This document shows, piece by piece, positions 46,523 through 57,147 of a stretch of DNA of 64,000 nt (positions within the stretch are counted from its first letter, which is position 1; each line of letters starts with the position of its first letter). The notes beneath the pieces were generated by a model. The model saw only the letters and a list, made by a program, of their open reading frames with translations, made no database searches and was not told the DNA's origin. The stretch is from Vibrio sp. SCSIO 43135 (GTDB lineage: Bacteria; Pseudomonadota; Gammaproteobacteria; Enterobacterales; Vibrionaceae). The stretch covers positions 2,914,001-2,978,000 of the forward strand of contig NZ_CP071859.1 in assembly GCF_023716665.1 (NCBI RefSeq), read 5' to 3'. Made by a program: the position numbers and the translations under genes.

Positions 46523-47155
46523 ATGAATTGGCTTGTACGACGTTATTGGCATCATAAATTAAAAGGTTCCCCTTATCGCTCGCTGTTTCGCAGCCCACAA
46601 CAAGGGGAATATGTATCACTCGACTGTGAGACCACCAGCTTAGACCCTAAACGCGCTGAGCTCGTCACCATTGCCGCGACTAAAATCATTGATAATCGCA
46701 TTATCACCAGTGAGCCCTTTGAAGTACGCTTGCGTGCTCCTCAGTCGCTCGACTCTGGCTCAATTAAGATTCACAAAATACGCCATCAAGATCTGCTGGA
46801 TGGCATCAGTGAACAGCAAGCATTGCTCAAGCTACTCGAATTCATCGGTAACCGACCTTTAGTGGGTTACCATATTCGCTACGACAAAAAAATTCTCGAT
46901 ATTGCCTGCCGCAAGCACCTTGGTTTTCCACTGCCCAACCCACTGATTGAAGTCAGTCAGATGTACCACGATAAGCTGGAACGACACTTGCCGAATGCGT
47001 ATTTTGATTTGAGCTTAGAAGCTATCTGTAAACATCTCGACCTGCCGATGCAAGACAAACATGATGCCCTACAAGATGCGATCTCTGCGGCGTTAGTATT
47101 TGTTAGGCTGACCAAAGGGGATTTACCTCTATTTGCGCCACCATACAGTCAATAG
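46523..47155 (+). CDS. DnaQ-like 3'-5' exonuclease (DEDD family)
   Basis: A 210-residue exonuclease related to the proofreading subunit of DNA polymerase III. Exo I is SLDCETTSLDP (about 33-43, D-x-E), Exo II is LVGYHIRYDKKILD (about 112-125) and Exo III is DKHDALQDA (about 184-192, HxxxxD), so all catalytic acids are present. It starts 102 bases after the DUF294 gene and probably shares its transcript. This cNMP/CBS-exonuclease pair recurs near acs in Vibrio; why is not known. Confidence 0.9.
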   Translation: MNWLVRRYWHHKLKGSPYRSLFRSPQQGEYVSLDCETTSLDPKRAELVTIAATKIIDNRIITSEPFEVRLRAPQSLDSGSIKIHKIRHQDLLDGISEQQALLKLLEFIGNRPLVGYHIRYDKKILDIACRKHLGFPLPNPLIEVSQMYHDKLERHLPNAYFDLSLEAICKHLDLPMQDKHDALQDAISAALVFVRLTKGDLPLFAPPYSQ

Positions 47156-47477
47156 TCAGTGGCTCAAGTTAAGCTTCGAGCCAGCTCTCATTTATCAACA
47201 TAAATCTCTTTCCCACCGATAAAAGCGTCACTCTCATCCTAAAGTCTAATTGTGGAAATCAACGCTCTAGATGAGAGTTATACACACAAAGGCTTTTCAG
47301 TTTAAAACGAAGAAAGCCATAACATGGAACACACCTATTAATTAGGATTCGCTAGTCATTGCAGTCAACCGTCAGTTTCAAACCAAATGGCGGTGTTAAA
47401 ACAAATGGTTTACTCGCTCGTATTCAACGACAAACCGTTTCACAAGCAATTGGAATTAAAGCACAAGGAGAGAAGTA
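47156..47477. promoter_or_regulatory. acs upstream region
   Basis: About 320 bases without a gene. The clearest structure is an inverted repeat, ACTCTCATC at 47230-47238 and GATGAGAGT at 47270-47278, 31 bases apart. It could be a split operator for CrbR or another regulator. No convincing CRP box or -35/-10 pair was identified. Confidence 0.4.
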
Positions 47478-49430
47478 ATGAGTGAAGCCCACGTTTATCC
47501 GGTAAAAGAAAATATTAAAGCAAATACACATGCGGATAATGACACTTACCTAGCTATGTACCAACAATCAGTGTCTGACCCAGAAGGTTTCTGGGCTGAG
47601 CACGGAAAAATCGTTGATTGGATCAAACCGTTCACTCAAGTAAAAAGCACTTCATTTGATACCGGCCATGTCGATATTCGCTGGTTTGAAGACGGTACGC
47701 TTAACGTTTCTGCTAACTGTATTGACCGCCACCTTGCTGAGCGCGGTGATGAAGTCGCGATCATCTGGGAAGGTGATGACCCAGCCGACGACAAAACGCT
47801 AACCTTCAAAGAACTGCACAAAGAAGTTTGTCTATTTTCGAATGCCCTGAAAGAGCAAGGCGTACGTAAAGGCGATGTCGTTTGTTTATACATGCCAATG
47901 GTAACCGAAGCCGCAGTTGCAATGCTTGCGTGTACCCGTATTGGTGCTGTTCATACCGTTGTTTTCGGTGGTTTCTCTCCAGAAGCGCTTTCTGGTCGTA
48001 TCATCGATTCAGATGCAAAAGTCGTTATTACTGCTGACGAAGGTGTTCGCGGCGGCCGCTCTGTACCATTGAAGAAAAACGTTGATGAAGCACTGACTAA
48101 CCCAGAGGTAAAAACCATCGAGAAAGTCGTGGTGTTCAAGCGTACTGGCGGTGATATCGATTGGCATGAGCACCGTGATGTTTGGTGGCACGAAGCAACA
48201 GCGAATGTTTCTGACGACTGCCCACCAGAAGAAATGAAAGCAGAAGACCCGCTATTCATCCTATACACTTCAGGCTCTACAGGTAAACCGAAAGGCGTAC
48301 TTCACACAACGGGTGGCTACCTTGTTTACGCTACTATGACGTTCAAATACGTATTCGATTACCAGCCTGGCGAAACGTTCTGGTGTACCGCTGATGTGGG
48401 CTGGATTACAGGTCACACGTACCTTATCTATGGCCCACTTGCTAATGGCGCTAAAACTATCTTGTTTGAAGGTGTACCAAACTACCCGAATACTAGCCGC
48501 ATGAGCGAAGTGGTCGATAAACACCAAGTGAACATCCTTTACACTGCACCAACGGCGATTCGTGCATTGATGGCAAAGGGCACAGAAGCAGTCGATGGCA
48601 CTTCTCGCTCTAGCTTGCGTGTAATGGGCTCAGTAGGTGAACCAATTAACCCAGAAGCATGGGAGTGGTACTACAAAACCATCGGTAATGAGAATTCACC
48701 AATTGTAGATACTTGGTGGCAGACAGAAACCGGTGGCATTTTGATCGCCCCATTGCCAGGCGCAACGGATCTGAAACCAGGTTCCGCCACACGTCCATTC
48801 TTTGGTGTACAACCTGCACTTGTCGATAACATGGGTAATATCATCGAAGAAACCGCGGCAGAAGGTAACCTTGTTATCCTAGATTCATGGCCGGGGCAAA
48901 TGCGTACCGTTTATGGCGACCATGAGCGCTTTGAACAAACCTACTTCTCAACCTTTAAAGGCATGTACTTCACCAGTGATGGTGCACGACGTGACGAAGA
49001 TGGCTACTACTGGATCACTGGCCGTGTAGATGACGTGCTTAACGTTTCAGGCCACCGTATGGGCACCGCAGAAGTCGAGTCAGCACTTGTTGCTCACCAT
49101 AAAATTGCTGAAGCAGCGATCGTTGGTATCCCACATGACATCAAAGGCCAAGCGATTTACGCCTACATCACTCTTAACGATGGCGAGTTCCCTTCAGCAG
49201 AACTACATAAAGAGGTGAAAGACTGGGTACGCAAAGAAATCGGCCCAATCGCAACCCCAGATGTGCTGCACTGGACCGATTCTCTACCTAAAACTCGTTC
49301 AGGAAAAATCATGCGCCGTATTCTACGTAAGATTGCCACTGGCGATACCAGTAACTTAGGTGACACTTCAACGCTGGCAGATCCAAGCGTGGTTGATAAG
49401 CTGATTGCCGAAAAAGCAGAGCTTGCATAA
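47478..49430 (+). CDS. acs: acetyl-CoA synthetase (acetate-CoA ligase)
   Basis: Activates acetate to acetyl-CoA through acetyl-AMP, scavenging excreted acetate. The 650 residues are typical (652 in E. coli). Adenylate-forming motifs are [18 protein letters not shown] near 264-281, [10 protein letters not shown] near 412, [22 protein letters not shown] near 500-520 and the C-terminal acetylatable lysine region [11 protein letters not shown] with its lysine near 610. AAGGAG precedes the ATG. Regulation by CrbS/CrbR is expected, and lysine acetylation is a known control of the family. Confidence 0.97.
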   Translation: MSEAHVYPVKENIKANTHADNDTYLAMYQQSVSDPEGFWAEHGKIVDWIKPFTQVKSTSFDTGHVDIRWFEDGTLNVSANCIDRHLAERGDEVAIIWEGDDPADDKTLTFKELHKEVCLFSNALKEQGVRKGDVVCLYMPMVTEAAVAMLACTRIGAVHTVVFGGFSPEALSGRIIDSDAKVVITADEGVRGGRSVPLKKNVDEALTNPEVKTIEKVVVFKRTGGDIDWHEHRDVWWHEATANVSDDCPPEEMKAEDPLFILYTSGSTGKPKGVLHTTGGYLVYATMTFKYVFDYQPGETFWCTADVGWITGHTYLIYGPLANGAKTILFEGVPNYPNTSRMSEVVDKHQVNILYTAPTAIRALMAKGTEAVDGTSRSSLRVMGSVGEPINPEAWEWYYKTIGNENSPIVDTWWQTETGGILIAPLPGATDLKPGSATRPFFGVQPALVDNMGNIIEETAAEGNLVILDSWPGQMRTVYGDHERFEQTYFSTFKGMYFTSDGARRDEDGYYWITGRVDDVLNVSGHRMGTAEVESALVAHHKIAEAAIVGIPHDIKGQAIYAYITLNDGEFPSAELHKEVKDWVRKEIGPIATPDVLHWTDSLPKTRSGKIMRRILRKIATGDTSNLGDTSTLADPSVVDKLIAEKAELA

Positions 49431-49482
49431 ACCTTTATAGAGCGCACCCAATACGTTCTGTTTTAAACATTCACTGATAAAC

Positions 49483-49510
49483 AAAGCCGTCACTCTGTGG
49501 CGGCTTTTTC
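49483..49510 (+). terminator. acs terminator
   Basis: AAAGCCGTCAC, loop TCT, GTGGCGGCTTTTT: an 11-base stem with one G-T pair and five T. Confidence 0.9.
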
Positions 49511-49757
49511 TTGTTTGCAGCTCTCAAATTTAACCACACACAATATATGGCTATAAGTTTTTTTGTTAACTTGGTAACAGAAATCACCCATCCAACAAGG
49601 TGATTAGACCAGTAAATTGCTGCGATTTGCGCTGAATTGGCTATAATCTTGGTCAATTTCCGAAATTTGGCTATTTTTTAACAAAAAAATCATGCCGACT
49701 CGTAAATAATATGGGAATATTCAGATTCGTCTTAAGATATAGGAAGATGGCTACACA
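49511..49757 (+). promoter_or_regulatory. aroQ-accBC promoter region
   Basis: A consensus -10 TATAAT lies at 49642-49647 with a poor -35. AATCACC-N10-GGTGATT forms an inverted repeat at 49582-49605. AGGTGATTAGACCAGTA at 49598-49614 has a good FadR-like right half (GACCAG) and a poor left half, placed where an activator might bind. Confidence 0.45.
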
Positions 49758-50207
49758 ATGTCTGCAAAATCACGCATTCTAGTCTTAAACGGCCCAAATC
49801 TTAACCTTTTAGGCCTAAGAGAACCGGCACATTACGGTTCTCAAACGCTAGACCAGATCATTGAAGCACTAACCGAACAAGCCAAATTGGCAGATGTCGA
49901 GTTACAACACCTACAGTCGAATCGTGAATACGAGTTGATCGAAACTATCCATGCAGCCTACGGCAATGTGGATTTTATTATCATCAACCCAGCTGCGTTT
50001 ACTCACACCAGTGTCGCGCTACGTGATGCGCTATTAGGTGTCGCTATCCCATTTATTGAGGTGCACTTATCCAATGTGCACGCTCGAGAGCCATTCCGCC
50101 ACCATTCCTACCTTTCTGATAAAGCTCAGGGGGTTATTTGTGGTTTAGGCGCTCAAGGCTATGAATTCGCTTTGTCTGCTGCTGTCAAACACCTACAGGC
50201 CAAGTAA
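49758..50207 (+). CDS. aroQ: 3-dehydroquinate dehydratase, type II
   Basis: Dehydrates 3-dehydroquinate to 3-dehydroshikimate in aromatic amino-acid synthesis. The 149-residue length and flavodoxin-like fold are typical. Signature parts are [19 protein letters not shown] (about 8-26) with the active-site tyrosine, [12 protein letters not shown] near 54, [16 protein letters not shown] near 76 and [20 protein letters not shown] with the catalytic histidine near 102. It lies 80 bases before accB with no terminator, so aroQ-accB-accC is probably one operon, as in many gammaproteobacteria. Confidence 0.97.
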   Translation: MSAKSRILVLNGPNLNLLGLREPAHYGSQTLDQIIEALTEQAKLADVELQHLQSNREYELIETIHAAYGNVDFIIINPAAFTHTSVALRDALLGVAIPFIEVHLSNVHAREPFRHHSYLSDKAQGVICGLGAQGYEFALSAAVKHLQAK

Positions 50208-50287
50208 CTTAATTACTGTCGCAGTAACTAAACACTCTGCAGCTCTACAAGAGCTGTCTTATTCACAAGATAAAAGAGAAAGAAAAG

Positions 50288-50749
50288 ATGGATATTCGTA
50301 AAATCAAGAAGCTTATCGAATTAGTTGAAGAGTCTGGCATTGCTGAGCTAGAAATCTCTGAAGGTGAAGAATCGGTACGCATCAGCCGTAACGGCACTGC
50401 TGCTCCTGTAGCACCAGTACAATACGCAGCAGCACCAGCTCCTGTAGCGGCTCCAGCGCCAGCAGCAGCTCCTGCGGCGGCACCAGCAGCTGAAGCAGCA
50501 CCAGCTGTTCCTGCAGGTCATCAGGTTCTTTCTCCAATGGTTGGTACTTTCTACCGTTCTCCAAGCCCTGATGCAAAATCATTCGTTGAAGTTGGTCAAA
50601 CAGTAAGCGCTGGCGACACTCTATGTATCGTTGAAGCAATGAAAATGATGAACCAAATCGAAGCGGACAAATCTGGCGTTGTAACTGCAATCCTAGTTGA
50701 AGACGGCCAACCAGTTGAATTCGACCAACCACTAGTTGTTATCGAATAA
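50288..50749 (+). CDS. accB: acetyl-CoA carboxylase biotin carboxyl carrier protein
   Basis: Carries biotin for acetyl-CoA carboxylase, the first step of fatty-acid synthesis. The 153 residues comprise an N-terminal helical part (about 1-35), a long Ala/Pro linker (about 38-78) and the biotinyl domain with the target lysine K119 in VEAMKMMN. The 'thumb' region [16 protein letters not shown] is present. It is 15 bases from accC. E. coli accB represses its own operon; whether this one does cannot be told. Confidence 0.97.
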   Translation: MDIRKIKKLIELVEESGIAELEISEGEESVRISRNGTAAPVAPVQYAAAPAPVAAPAPAAAPAAAPAAEAAPAVPAGHQVLSPMVGTFYRSPSPDAKSFVEVGQTVSAGDTLCIVEAMKMMNQIEADKSGVVTAILVEDGQPVEFDQPLVVIE

Positions 50750-50764
50750 TAGAGGCTTTCTCTT

Positions 50765-52108
50765 ATGCTAGATAAATTAGTCATCGCGAACCGAGGTGAA
50801 ATTGCACTTCGTATTCTTCGCGCATGTAAAGAATTAGGCATCAAAACCGTTGCTGTTCACTCAACAGCGGACCGCGATCTGAAGCACGTACTTTTGGCAG
50901 ATGAAGCCATTTGTATCGGTCCAGCTCGTGGTATTGATAGCTACCTAAACATCCCTCGCATCATTTCAGCAGCAGAAGTAACAGGCGCGGTGGCAATCCA
51001 CCCTGGTTACGGTTTCCTATCTGAAAATGCTGACTTCGCAGAGCAAGTTGAACGCAGCGGCTTTATCTTTGTTGGTCCAAAAGCGGATACAATTCGCATC
51101 ATGGGTGACAAAGTTTCTGCAATCACAGCGATGAAGAAAGCTGGCGTACCTTGTGTACCAGGTTCAGACGGCCCGCTTGACGACGATGAGCAAGCGAACA
51201 AAGCCCACGCGAAACGCATTGGTTACCCAGTAATCATCAAAGCGTCAGGTGGCGGTGGCGGTCGTGGTATGCGTGTTGTACGTAGCGAAGGCGAGCTGAT
51301 TGAAGCGATTGCAATGACACGTGCAGAAGCAAAAGCCGCATTCAACAACGACATGGTTTACATGGAAAAATTCCTAGAAAACCCACGTCACGTTGAAGTT
51401 CAAGTTATTGCTGACGGCCAAGGCGGAGCTATCCACCTAGGTGAGCGTGACTGTTCAATGCAGCGTCGTCACCAAAAAGTTGTCGAAGAAGCGCCAGCAC
51501 CAGGTATCACTGAAGAAATGCGTAAGTACATCGGTGAACGTTGTACTCGTGCATGTCTTGAAATTGGTTACCGCGGCGCAGGTACGTTCGAGTTCCTATA
51601 CGAAAACGGTGAGTTCTACTTCATTGAAATGAACACTCGTATTCAGGTAGAGCACCCAGTAACTGAAATGGTAACAGGCGTAGACCTAATTAAAGAGCAG
51701 CTTCGCGTTGCTGCGGGTCAACCTCTATCTTTCACGCAAGATGACATCAAACTACGCGGCCACGCGATTGAATGTCGTATCAACGCAGAAGATCCAGAGC
51801 GTTTCCTACCATCTCCAGGTAAAGTAGAACGTTTCCACGCTCCAGGCGGTATGGGTGTTCGCTGGGAATCGCACATCTACACTGGCTACACAGTGCCTCC
51901 TCACTACGATTCAATGGTCGGTAAACTGATCACATTCGGTGAGAACCGTGATGTTGCCATTGCTCGCATGAAGAACGCACTAGGTGAAATGATCGTTGAA
52001 GGCATCAAGACTAACATTTCACTGCAAGAGTCGATCATGAACGACGAAAACTTCCAACACGGTGGTGCAAACATCCACTACCTAGAGAAGAAACTCGGCC
52101 TTCAGTAG
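50765..52108 (+). CDS. accC: acetyl-CoA carboxylase, biotin carboxylase subunit
   Basis: ATP-dependent carboxylation of biotin on AccB. The 447 residues match E. coli AccC (449). ATP-grasp features are visible: the N-terminal [20 protein letters not shown], the glycine loop [12 protein letters not shown] near 160-171, [12 protein letters not shown] and [14 protein letters not shown] near 286. Co-transcribed with accB. Confidence 0.97.
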   Translation: MLDKLVIANRGEIALRILRACKELGIKTVAVHSTADRDLKHVLLADEAICIGPARGIDSYLNIPRIISAAEVTGAVAIHPGYGFLSENADFAEQVERSGFIFVGPKADTIRIMGDKVSAITAMKKAGVPCVPGSDGPLDDDEQANKAHAKRIGYPVIIKASGGGGGRGMRVVRSEGELIEAIAMTRAEAKAAFNNDMVYMEKFLENPRHVEVQVIADGQGGAIHLGERDCSMQRRHQKVVEEAPAPGITEEMRKYIGERCTRACLEIGYRGAGTFEFLYENGEFYFIEMNTRIQVEHPVTEMVTGVDLIKEQLRVAAGQPLSFTQDDIKLRGHAIECRINAEDPERFLPSPGKVERFHAPGGMGVRWESHIYTGYTVPPHYDSMVGKLITFGENRDVAIARMKNALGEMIVEGIKTNISLQESIMNDENFQHGGANIHYLEKKLGLQ

Positions 52109-52130
52109 AACTCAGTTCTAGCGAATATTT

Positions 52131-52157
52131 AAAATGCTCACTTCGGTGAGCATTTTT
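52131..52157 (+). terminator. accBC terminator
   Basis: AAAATGCTCAC, loop TTCG, GTGAGCATTTTT. Confidence 0.95.
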
Positions 52158-52244
52158 GTTTTCGGCTATTGATTAGCCTATAAAACCCACAGATTTCTGC
52201 TACACTCTGCGCCAATTCATTTACTCACCTTAAGAGCACAAACC

Positions 52245-53132
52245 ATGCCTTGGATTCAAATCAAACTCAATGCGACTAACGCCAATGCGGAACAAATTGG
52301 CGATATGCTAATGGAAGAGACCGGAGCATTATCGGTAACGTTCCTAGATGCCCACGATACACCTGTATTTGAGCCTCTCCCTGGTGAAACTCGCCTTTGG
52401 GGTGATACCGATATCCTGGCACTCTACGATGCAGAAGCGGATACAGGCTTCATTCTTGAGCAGATCAAACTCAGCGGCATGTTGGATGACAACTTTGCCT
52501 ATAAAGTAGAGCAGTTAGAAGATAAAGACTGGGAACGTGAATGGATGGAAAACTTCCACCCAATGAAGTTTGGTGAGCGCCTGTGGATCTGCCCAAGTTG
52601 GCGTGAAGTACCAGAACCAGATGCCGTGAACGTTATGCTCGATCCTGGCTTAGCTTTCGGTACAGGTACCCACCCTACGACTGCATTGTGTTTGGAATGG
52701 CTAGAAGGCTTAGATCTAGCAGGAAAAACGGTGATCGACTTTGGTTGTGGCTCTGGCATCCTTGCGATCGCTGCGATCAAGCTAGGCGCAGAAAAAGTCA
52801 TCGGGATCGACATCGATCCTCAAGCTCTACTAGCCTCTAAAGATAACGCACAACGCAATGGTGTTGTCGAGCAACTAGAAGTGTTCTTACCGCAAGATCA
52901 GCCAGAAGGTTTACTGGCAGACGTCGTCGTCGCCAATATCCTTGCAGGCCCATTACGTGACCTTTCAGCCATCATTAAAGGGCTGGTTAAGCCGCAAGGC
53001 GTGCTCGCAATGTCAGGCGTACTCGACACACAAGCTGAAGATGTGGCGAATTACTACCGTGATGAGCTTCAACTCGACCCTATCGTCGAGCAAAGCGAAT
53101 GGTGTCGTATCTCAGGTCAGAAGCAAGACTAG
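52245..53132 (+). CDS. prmA: ribosomal protein L11 methyltransferase
   Basis: Trimethylates ribosomal protein L11 using S-adenosylmethionine. The 295 residues match the family (293 in E. coli). An N-terminal substrate-recognition domain (about 1-60) precedes the methyltransferase domain with [20 protein letters not shown] (about 163-182) and the NPPY-like [10 protein letters not shown]. It precedes dusB-fis, the conserved prmA-dusB-fis order. Confidence 0.96.
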   Translation: MPWIQIKLNATNANAEQIGDMLMEETGALSVTFLDAHDTPVFEPLPGETRLWGDTDILALYDAEADTGFILEQIKLSGMLDDNFAYKVEQLEDKDWEREWMENFHPMKFGERLWICPSWREVPEPDAVNVMLDPGLAFGTGTHPTTALCLEWLEGLDLAGKTVIDFGCGSGILAIAAIKLGAEKVIGIDIDPQALLASKDNAQRNGVVEQLEVFLPQDQPEGLLADVVVANILAGPLRDLSAIIKGLVKPQGVLAMSGVLDTQAEDVANYYRDELQLDPIVEQSEWCRISGQKQD

Positions 53133-53271
53133 ACAAGACTTTGCGCGCTAATTGATTGATATTTAAACAATTCGCAAAAACAAATTGTAAATGCTCAAAT
53201 ATTAGTCTTTTCACGCAGCGAAAAAATGCGTAAAATGCGCGCCCTTGCTGGTACAGAACTGTGATGACGTT

Positions 53272-54240
53272 TTGAAAATCGGAAACTATCAACTTAAGAA
53301 CAATCTAATCGTAGCCCCAATGGCTGGAGTTACGGATAGACCGTTCCGAGAGTTGTGCCTTCGCTATGGTGCGGGCATGGCCGTCAGTGAAATGATGTCC
53401 TCAAACCCAAAGCTATGGAAAACGTCAAAGTCGAAGCAACGCATGGTGCATGAAGGCGAATCGGGCATTCGCTCTGTACAAATTGCGGGAGCTGACCCAC
53501 AGCTTATGGCCGACGCAGCTCAGTTCAGTGTTGAGAACGGTGCACAAATCATCGATATCAATATGGGTTGCCCAGCAAAAAAAGTGAATAAGAAGCTAGC
53601 CGGCTCTGCGCTACTCCAGTACCCAGAAATCATTGAACAGATTCTGCGTGCTGTAGTCAAAGCAGTAGATGTCCCCGTGACACTAAAAACCCGTACTGGC
53701 TGGGATACAGATAACAAAAACTGTGTCCAAATCGCTAAATTAGCCGAAGACTGCGGCATTCAAGCACTTGCACTACACGGTAGAACAAAGGCTTGTATGT
53801 ACAAAGGTGAGGCCGAATACGACAGCATCAAAGCGGTGAAGCAAGCTATCTCAATTCCGGTTATCGCTAACGGTGATATCGATAGCCCAGAGAAAGCGAA
53901 GTATGTACTGGATTATACCGGTGCAGACGCTTTGATGATTGGACGCCCTGCCCAAGGTCGTCCGTGGATTTTTCAAGAAATCCAACACTATTTGGAAAAC
54001 GGCACCACTATGCCTGAGCTTCCTTATAAGGAAGTGAAAGACATACTGCTTGGTCATGTGAACGCTCTCCATAGTTTTTATGGCGAGTATCTAGGCCCCC
54101 GCATTGCTCGTAAGCACGTGGGTTGGTACTTAAAAGAGCATGAGCAAGCGAGTGAGTTTCGCCGTACCTTCAACGCTATTGAAGCAGCAGAGCTGCAACT
54201 TGAAGCGTTAGAAGGTTATTTTGATAACGTTGCATCATAA
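53272..54240 (+). CDS. dusB: tRNA-dihydrouridine synthase B
   Basis: FMN-dependent reductase making dihydrouridine in tRNA. The TTG at 53272 ([19 protein letters not shown]) is preferred because it aligns with E. coli DusB and gives 322 residues; the TTG at 53245 would add nine residues. Neither has a good ribosome site, so the start is uncertain. The Dus signature [17 protein letters not shown] and the catalytic cysteine C100 in [11 protein letters not shown] are visible. It is the first gene of the dusB-fis operon; the lack of a strong ribosome site also occurs in enteric dusB, which is poorly translated. Confidence 0.93.
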   Translation: MKIGNYQLKNNLIVAPMAGVTDRPFRELCLRYGAGMAVSEMMSSNPKLWKTSKSKQRMVHEGESGIRSVQIAGADPQLMADAAQFSVENGAQIIDINMGCPAKKVNKKLAGSALLQYPEIIEQILRAVVKAVDVPVTLKTRTGWDTDNKNCVQIAKLAEDCGIQALALHGRTKACMYKGEAEYDSIKAVKQAISIPVIANGDIDSPEKAKYVLDYTGADALMIGRPAQGRPWIFQEIQHYLENGTTMPELPYKEVKDILLGHVNALHSFYGEYLGPRIARKHVGWYLKEHEQASEFRRTFNAIEAAELQLEALEGYFDNVAS

Positions 54241-54263
54241 TTAAGAGAAGAGCTAGACCGAAT

Positions 54264-54560
54264 ATGTTCGAACAAAATCTGACTTCAGAAGCTTTAACAG
54301 TAACTACCGTAACTTCACAGGATCAAATCACGCAAAAGCCACTACGTGATTCCGTTAAAGCATCTCTTAAAAACTACTTGGCTCAATTAAACGGCCAAGA
54401 AGTAACTGAACTATACGAATTAGTTCTAGCTGAAGTTGAACAGCCACTACTAGATACCATCATGCAGTACACTCGCGGTAACCAAACTCGCGCAGCAACT
54501 ATGATGGGCATCAACCGCGGTACTCTTCGTAAGAAACTAAAAAAATACGGCATGAACTAA
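54264..54560 (+). CDS. fis: nucleoid-associated factor for inversion stimulation Fis
   Basis: Dimeric DNA-bending protein abundant in early exponential phase, controlling rRNA, DNA topology and many genes. The 98 residues are the exact enteric length. The C-terminal helix-turn-helix [23 protein letters not shown] is near identical to E. coli. It follows dusB by 23 bases and has its own terminator. Confidence 0.98.
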   Translation: MFEQNLTSEALTVTTVTSQDQITQKPLRDSVKASLKNYLAQLNGQEVTELYELVLAEVEQPLLDTIMQYTRGNQTRAATMMGINRGTLRKKLKKYGMN

Positions 54561-54585
54561 TCTAAGTTCTCCGTTCAGGTGTTTT

Positions 54586-54617
54586 AAACCGTGTGCTCGA
54601 TGAGTACGCGGTTTTTT
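54586..54617 (+). terminator. dusB-fis terminator
   Basis: AAACCGTGTGCTC, loop GAT, GAGTACGCGGTTT: a 13-base stem with two G-T pairs, then more T. Confidence 0.92.
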
Positions 54618-54794
54618 TGTTTTAGCGCTTATGCTCTCAGGTTACTTCTACTCCACAAAACCTACACACTTTAAGCAGCAAATACCCACTTCCTCTTCAC
54701 TACCCAAATAGTCATCTCTCCACTACATTTATTGATAAAGACCACATTAGCCTATTGGTGGCCCGATAAATAACTCCAATGAAAGGGAAGCACT

Positions 54795-56435
54795 ATGAAC
54801 CAATTTAGCCTGCGCTCGATGTCTATTCAAAAAAGGCTCATCTTGCTGAGCGCTCTTATCACCGCATTGCTGCTAGTACCTCTTTGGTATGTCATCAACC
54901 AATACCAAAGTGACTTGATGACCGCCAAACAGCTCAAGACACGCCATCTTGTTGAGTCTGCCCACAGCATGGTCAGTCACTTCCACCAGCAACAAGTCTC
55001 CGGAGCAATGACTCAGGAGGAGGCGCAAATGATGGCTAAACAAGCCGTAGAAAAAATGCGCTACGAGGGTAAAGACTATTTCTGGATTAATGACATGCAC
55101 CCAACCATGGTGATGCACCCAATCAAGCCTGCTCTCAATGGTAAAGATGTCTCGGGTGTGAAAGACCCAACAGGTAAGAAGCTATTTGTTGAGTTTGTAA
55201 ACGTGGTTAAAGCCAAGAATCAAGGATTCGTGAATTATATGTGGCCGAAGCCAGGTTCAGAAACCGATGTTGAGAAAACCTCTTACATCAAGCTTTTCAA
55301 ACCTTGGGGATGGATCATCGGCACAGGTGTGTACATTGATGACGTCAACGCACTGGTTTGGGAAAGAATACGTTTAGTAATGGTTGCGCTGGTCATCTCT
55401 CTTTCAGTTATGGTTGTCCTTGCCTTGTGGATAAGCCGCAGTATCAGCACCCCTTGTCAGGAGACATTAGATGCCCTAAATGACATCGCAAGTGGTGATG
55501 GAGACCTCACCAAGAAACTGTCAGAAAAAGGAAACGACGAACTCTCACACATTGCCATCGCATTTAACCAGTTCACCAATAAAATCCGCTCGATCGTGCT
55601 CGACATGACCCCAGTGAGCGAAAACGTCACCTCCGCTGCTGTCGAGTTGAATCATGTCGCACAAGACAGCTCTTCGAAAGCGAATCAACAGCAACAAGCG
55701 GTAGATACCGTAGCTTCAGCAATGAATGAACTGCACGCCAGCAACCAAGAAGTCGCTAATGCTGCTCAAAACGCAGCGAATGCCGCTCAGGAAGCCAGTC
55801 AGAAAGGCTCGCAAGGTGCAGATGTCATTGTTCAAGCCTCACATCAAATCGATACTCTATCGAGCCAGCTGAGTGAAACAGAAACCAATACACATAAACT
55901 CGCACAAGACTCACAAGATGTGGGTACTGTACTGGATGTGATTCGAGGTATTGCAGAACAAACGAATTTACTGGCGCTTAACGCTGCTATCGAGGCCGCT
56001 CGAGCAGGAGAACAAGGACGAGGCTTTGCAGTAGTCGCTGACGAAGTAAGAACATTGGCTACTCGTACTCAAGCAAGTACCGATGAAATAGAACAGATTA
56101 TCTCCAGCCTCCAATCACGGGCAAAAGAAGTCTCTGAATCAATGGCACAAACTCAAGTTCAATCGGCTCAAACCCAAGAACAAGCCGAATTGGCGAAACA
56201 AGCTCTCAGTGCCATCGAAGAGCAGGTCAACATTATCTTATCTCTCAATGAGCAAATCGCAGAGGCAAGTTCTCAGCAAACATTGGCCACCGATGAAATC
56301 AGCCAAAATCTGACTAGCATTGCTGACAATAGCGCTCAGACTACCTCTCAAGCAGAACAAGTCGCTCAAGCCAGTTCCAACATGATGGACAGCGGTCAGC
56401 AACTGCAAGCTAACCTAGGGATGTTTAAAGTCTAA
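54795..56435 (+). CDS. methyl-accepting chemotaxis protein with single Cache sensor domain
   Basis: A 546-residue transmembrane chemoreceptor. First helix about 14-32; periplasmic single-Cache (sCache_2) sensor about 35-185 with [20 protein letters not shown] and [14 protein letters not shown]; second helix about 193-215; HAMP about 216-270; then the long methylation/signalling coiled coil with the kinase-control tip [20 protein letters not shown] near 383-402. The ligand is unknown; sCache_2 receptors often sense small organic acids. AAGGGAAG precedes the start. Monocistronic. Confidence 0.93.
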   Translation: MNQFSLRSMSIQKRLILLSALITALLLVPLWYVINQYQSDLMTAKQLKTRHLVESAHSMVSHFHQQQVSGAMTQEEAQMMAKQAVEKMRYEGKDYFWINDMHPTMVMHPIKPALNGKDVSGVKDPTGKKLFVEFVNVVKAKNQGFVNYMWPKPGSETDVEKTSYIKLFKPWGWIIGTGVYIDDVNALVWERIRLVMVALVISLSVMVVLALWISRSISTPCQETLDALNDIASGDGDLTKKLSEKGNDELSHIAIAFNQFTNKIRSIVLDMTPVSENVTSAAVELNHVAQDSSSKANQQQQAVDTVASAMNELHASNQEVANAAQNAANAAQEASQKGSQGADVIVQASHQIDTLSSQLSETETNTHKLAQDSQDVGTVLDVIRGIAEQTNLLALNAAIEAARAGEQGRGFAVVADEVRTLATRTQASTDEIEQIISSLQSRAKEVSESMAQTQVQSAQTQEQAELAKQALSAIEEQVNIILSLNEQIAEASSQQTLATDEISQNLTSIADNSAQTTSQAEQVAQASSNMMDSGQQLQANLGMFKV

Positions 56436-56443
56436 TTAGGAAA

Positions 56444-56470
56444 GATGATGAGGCATCAGGCCTCATCATC
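56444..56470. other. convergent hairpin between the MCP gene and zntR
   Basis: GATGATGAGG, seven bases, CCTCATCATC, including the zntR stop codon. T-runs are weak on both sides, so termination is uncertain. Confidence 0.5.
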
Positions 56471-56863
56471 TAACGCAGCTAGAATAGAACAGTGACTGGC
56501 ATCGTCGTTGTCTGCACCACAACATGCATCGTTAATCTTCTTAAGCGCCCCTCGAATACGAGTCAATTCGGAGATTTTCTCATCAATCAGAGCCAGCTTA
56601 GCACTCGTGATTGATTTCACTTCAGAGCAGCTATGCTCAGTTGCTTCTAATTTAATTTCCAGCAACTCTTTAATCTCATCCAAGCTCAGGCCTAAATCCT
56701 TTGCTTTCAAAATAAAACTGACCTGTTTTTGGTTCTCTTCATTATATAAACGATAGCCAGAATCACTGCGCCCGGCAGGCTGAATCAACAGGTTCTTTTC
56801 GTAGAACCGCAGTGTATCTGCCGTCACACCACAGCGCTTTGCCAATTCACCGATCTGAAACAT
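56456..56863 (-). CDS. zntR: MerR-family zinc-responsive activator ZntR
   Basis: Dimeric MerR-type regulator that senses excess zinc and activates efflux genes by distorting the promoter. The 135 residues comprise the N-terminal winged helix (FQIGELAKRCGVTADTLRFYEKNLL), a dimerisation helix and a C-terminal metal loop. Metal ligands match ZntR: C79, C114-C115 and H124-C125 in NDACCG...SHCSIL. No zntA lies next to it, so its target is elsewhere; fieF at 1990 is not an established target. Confidence 0.9.
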   Translation of the reverse strand: MFQIGELAKRCGVTADTLRFYEKNLLIQPAGRSDSGYRLYNEENQKQVSFILKAKDLGLSLDEIKELLEIKLEATEHSCSEVKSITSAKLALIDEKISELTRIRGALKKINDACCGADNDDASHCSILAALDDEA

Positions 56864-56932
56864 AACTTCCCTTATTAACTATCTCGTTACTTTTTAAGGC
56901 TAATAACGACTTTTTCATAAATATTTTTGTGA

Positions 56933-56948
56933 TGCCAAACGATTGCGC
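56933..56948. promoter_or_regulatory. PurR-like box upstream of purH
   Basis: The core CAAACGATTGCG at 56936-56947 matches the PurR core CAAACGTTTGCG at 11 of 12 positions; the outer bases match poorly. It lies 200 bases before purH, whose E. coli counterpart is PurR-repressed. Confidence 0.65.
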
Positions 56949-57147
56949 GAGCTTTTTTGTAATAAATTAGTTAGAATGTGCGCCATCAAACTCAGAGACT
57001 ACTTTATAACCAGATTGTACTGGAAAGGTCTTTACCAAAACTGGCCAATATTTTACTCCTCCCTACCAAGAAGAGTAAGAACAAGTTCACTTTTGGCAAA
57101 TATCTTTATCTTATTTATAAACTCTGTGACATTGAGGAAATGGAAGC

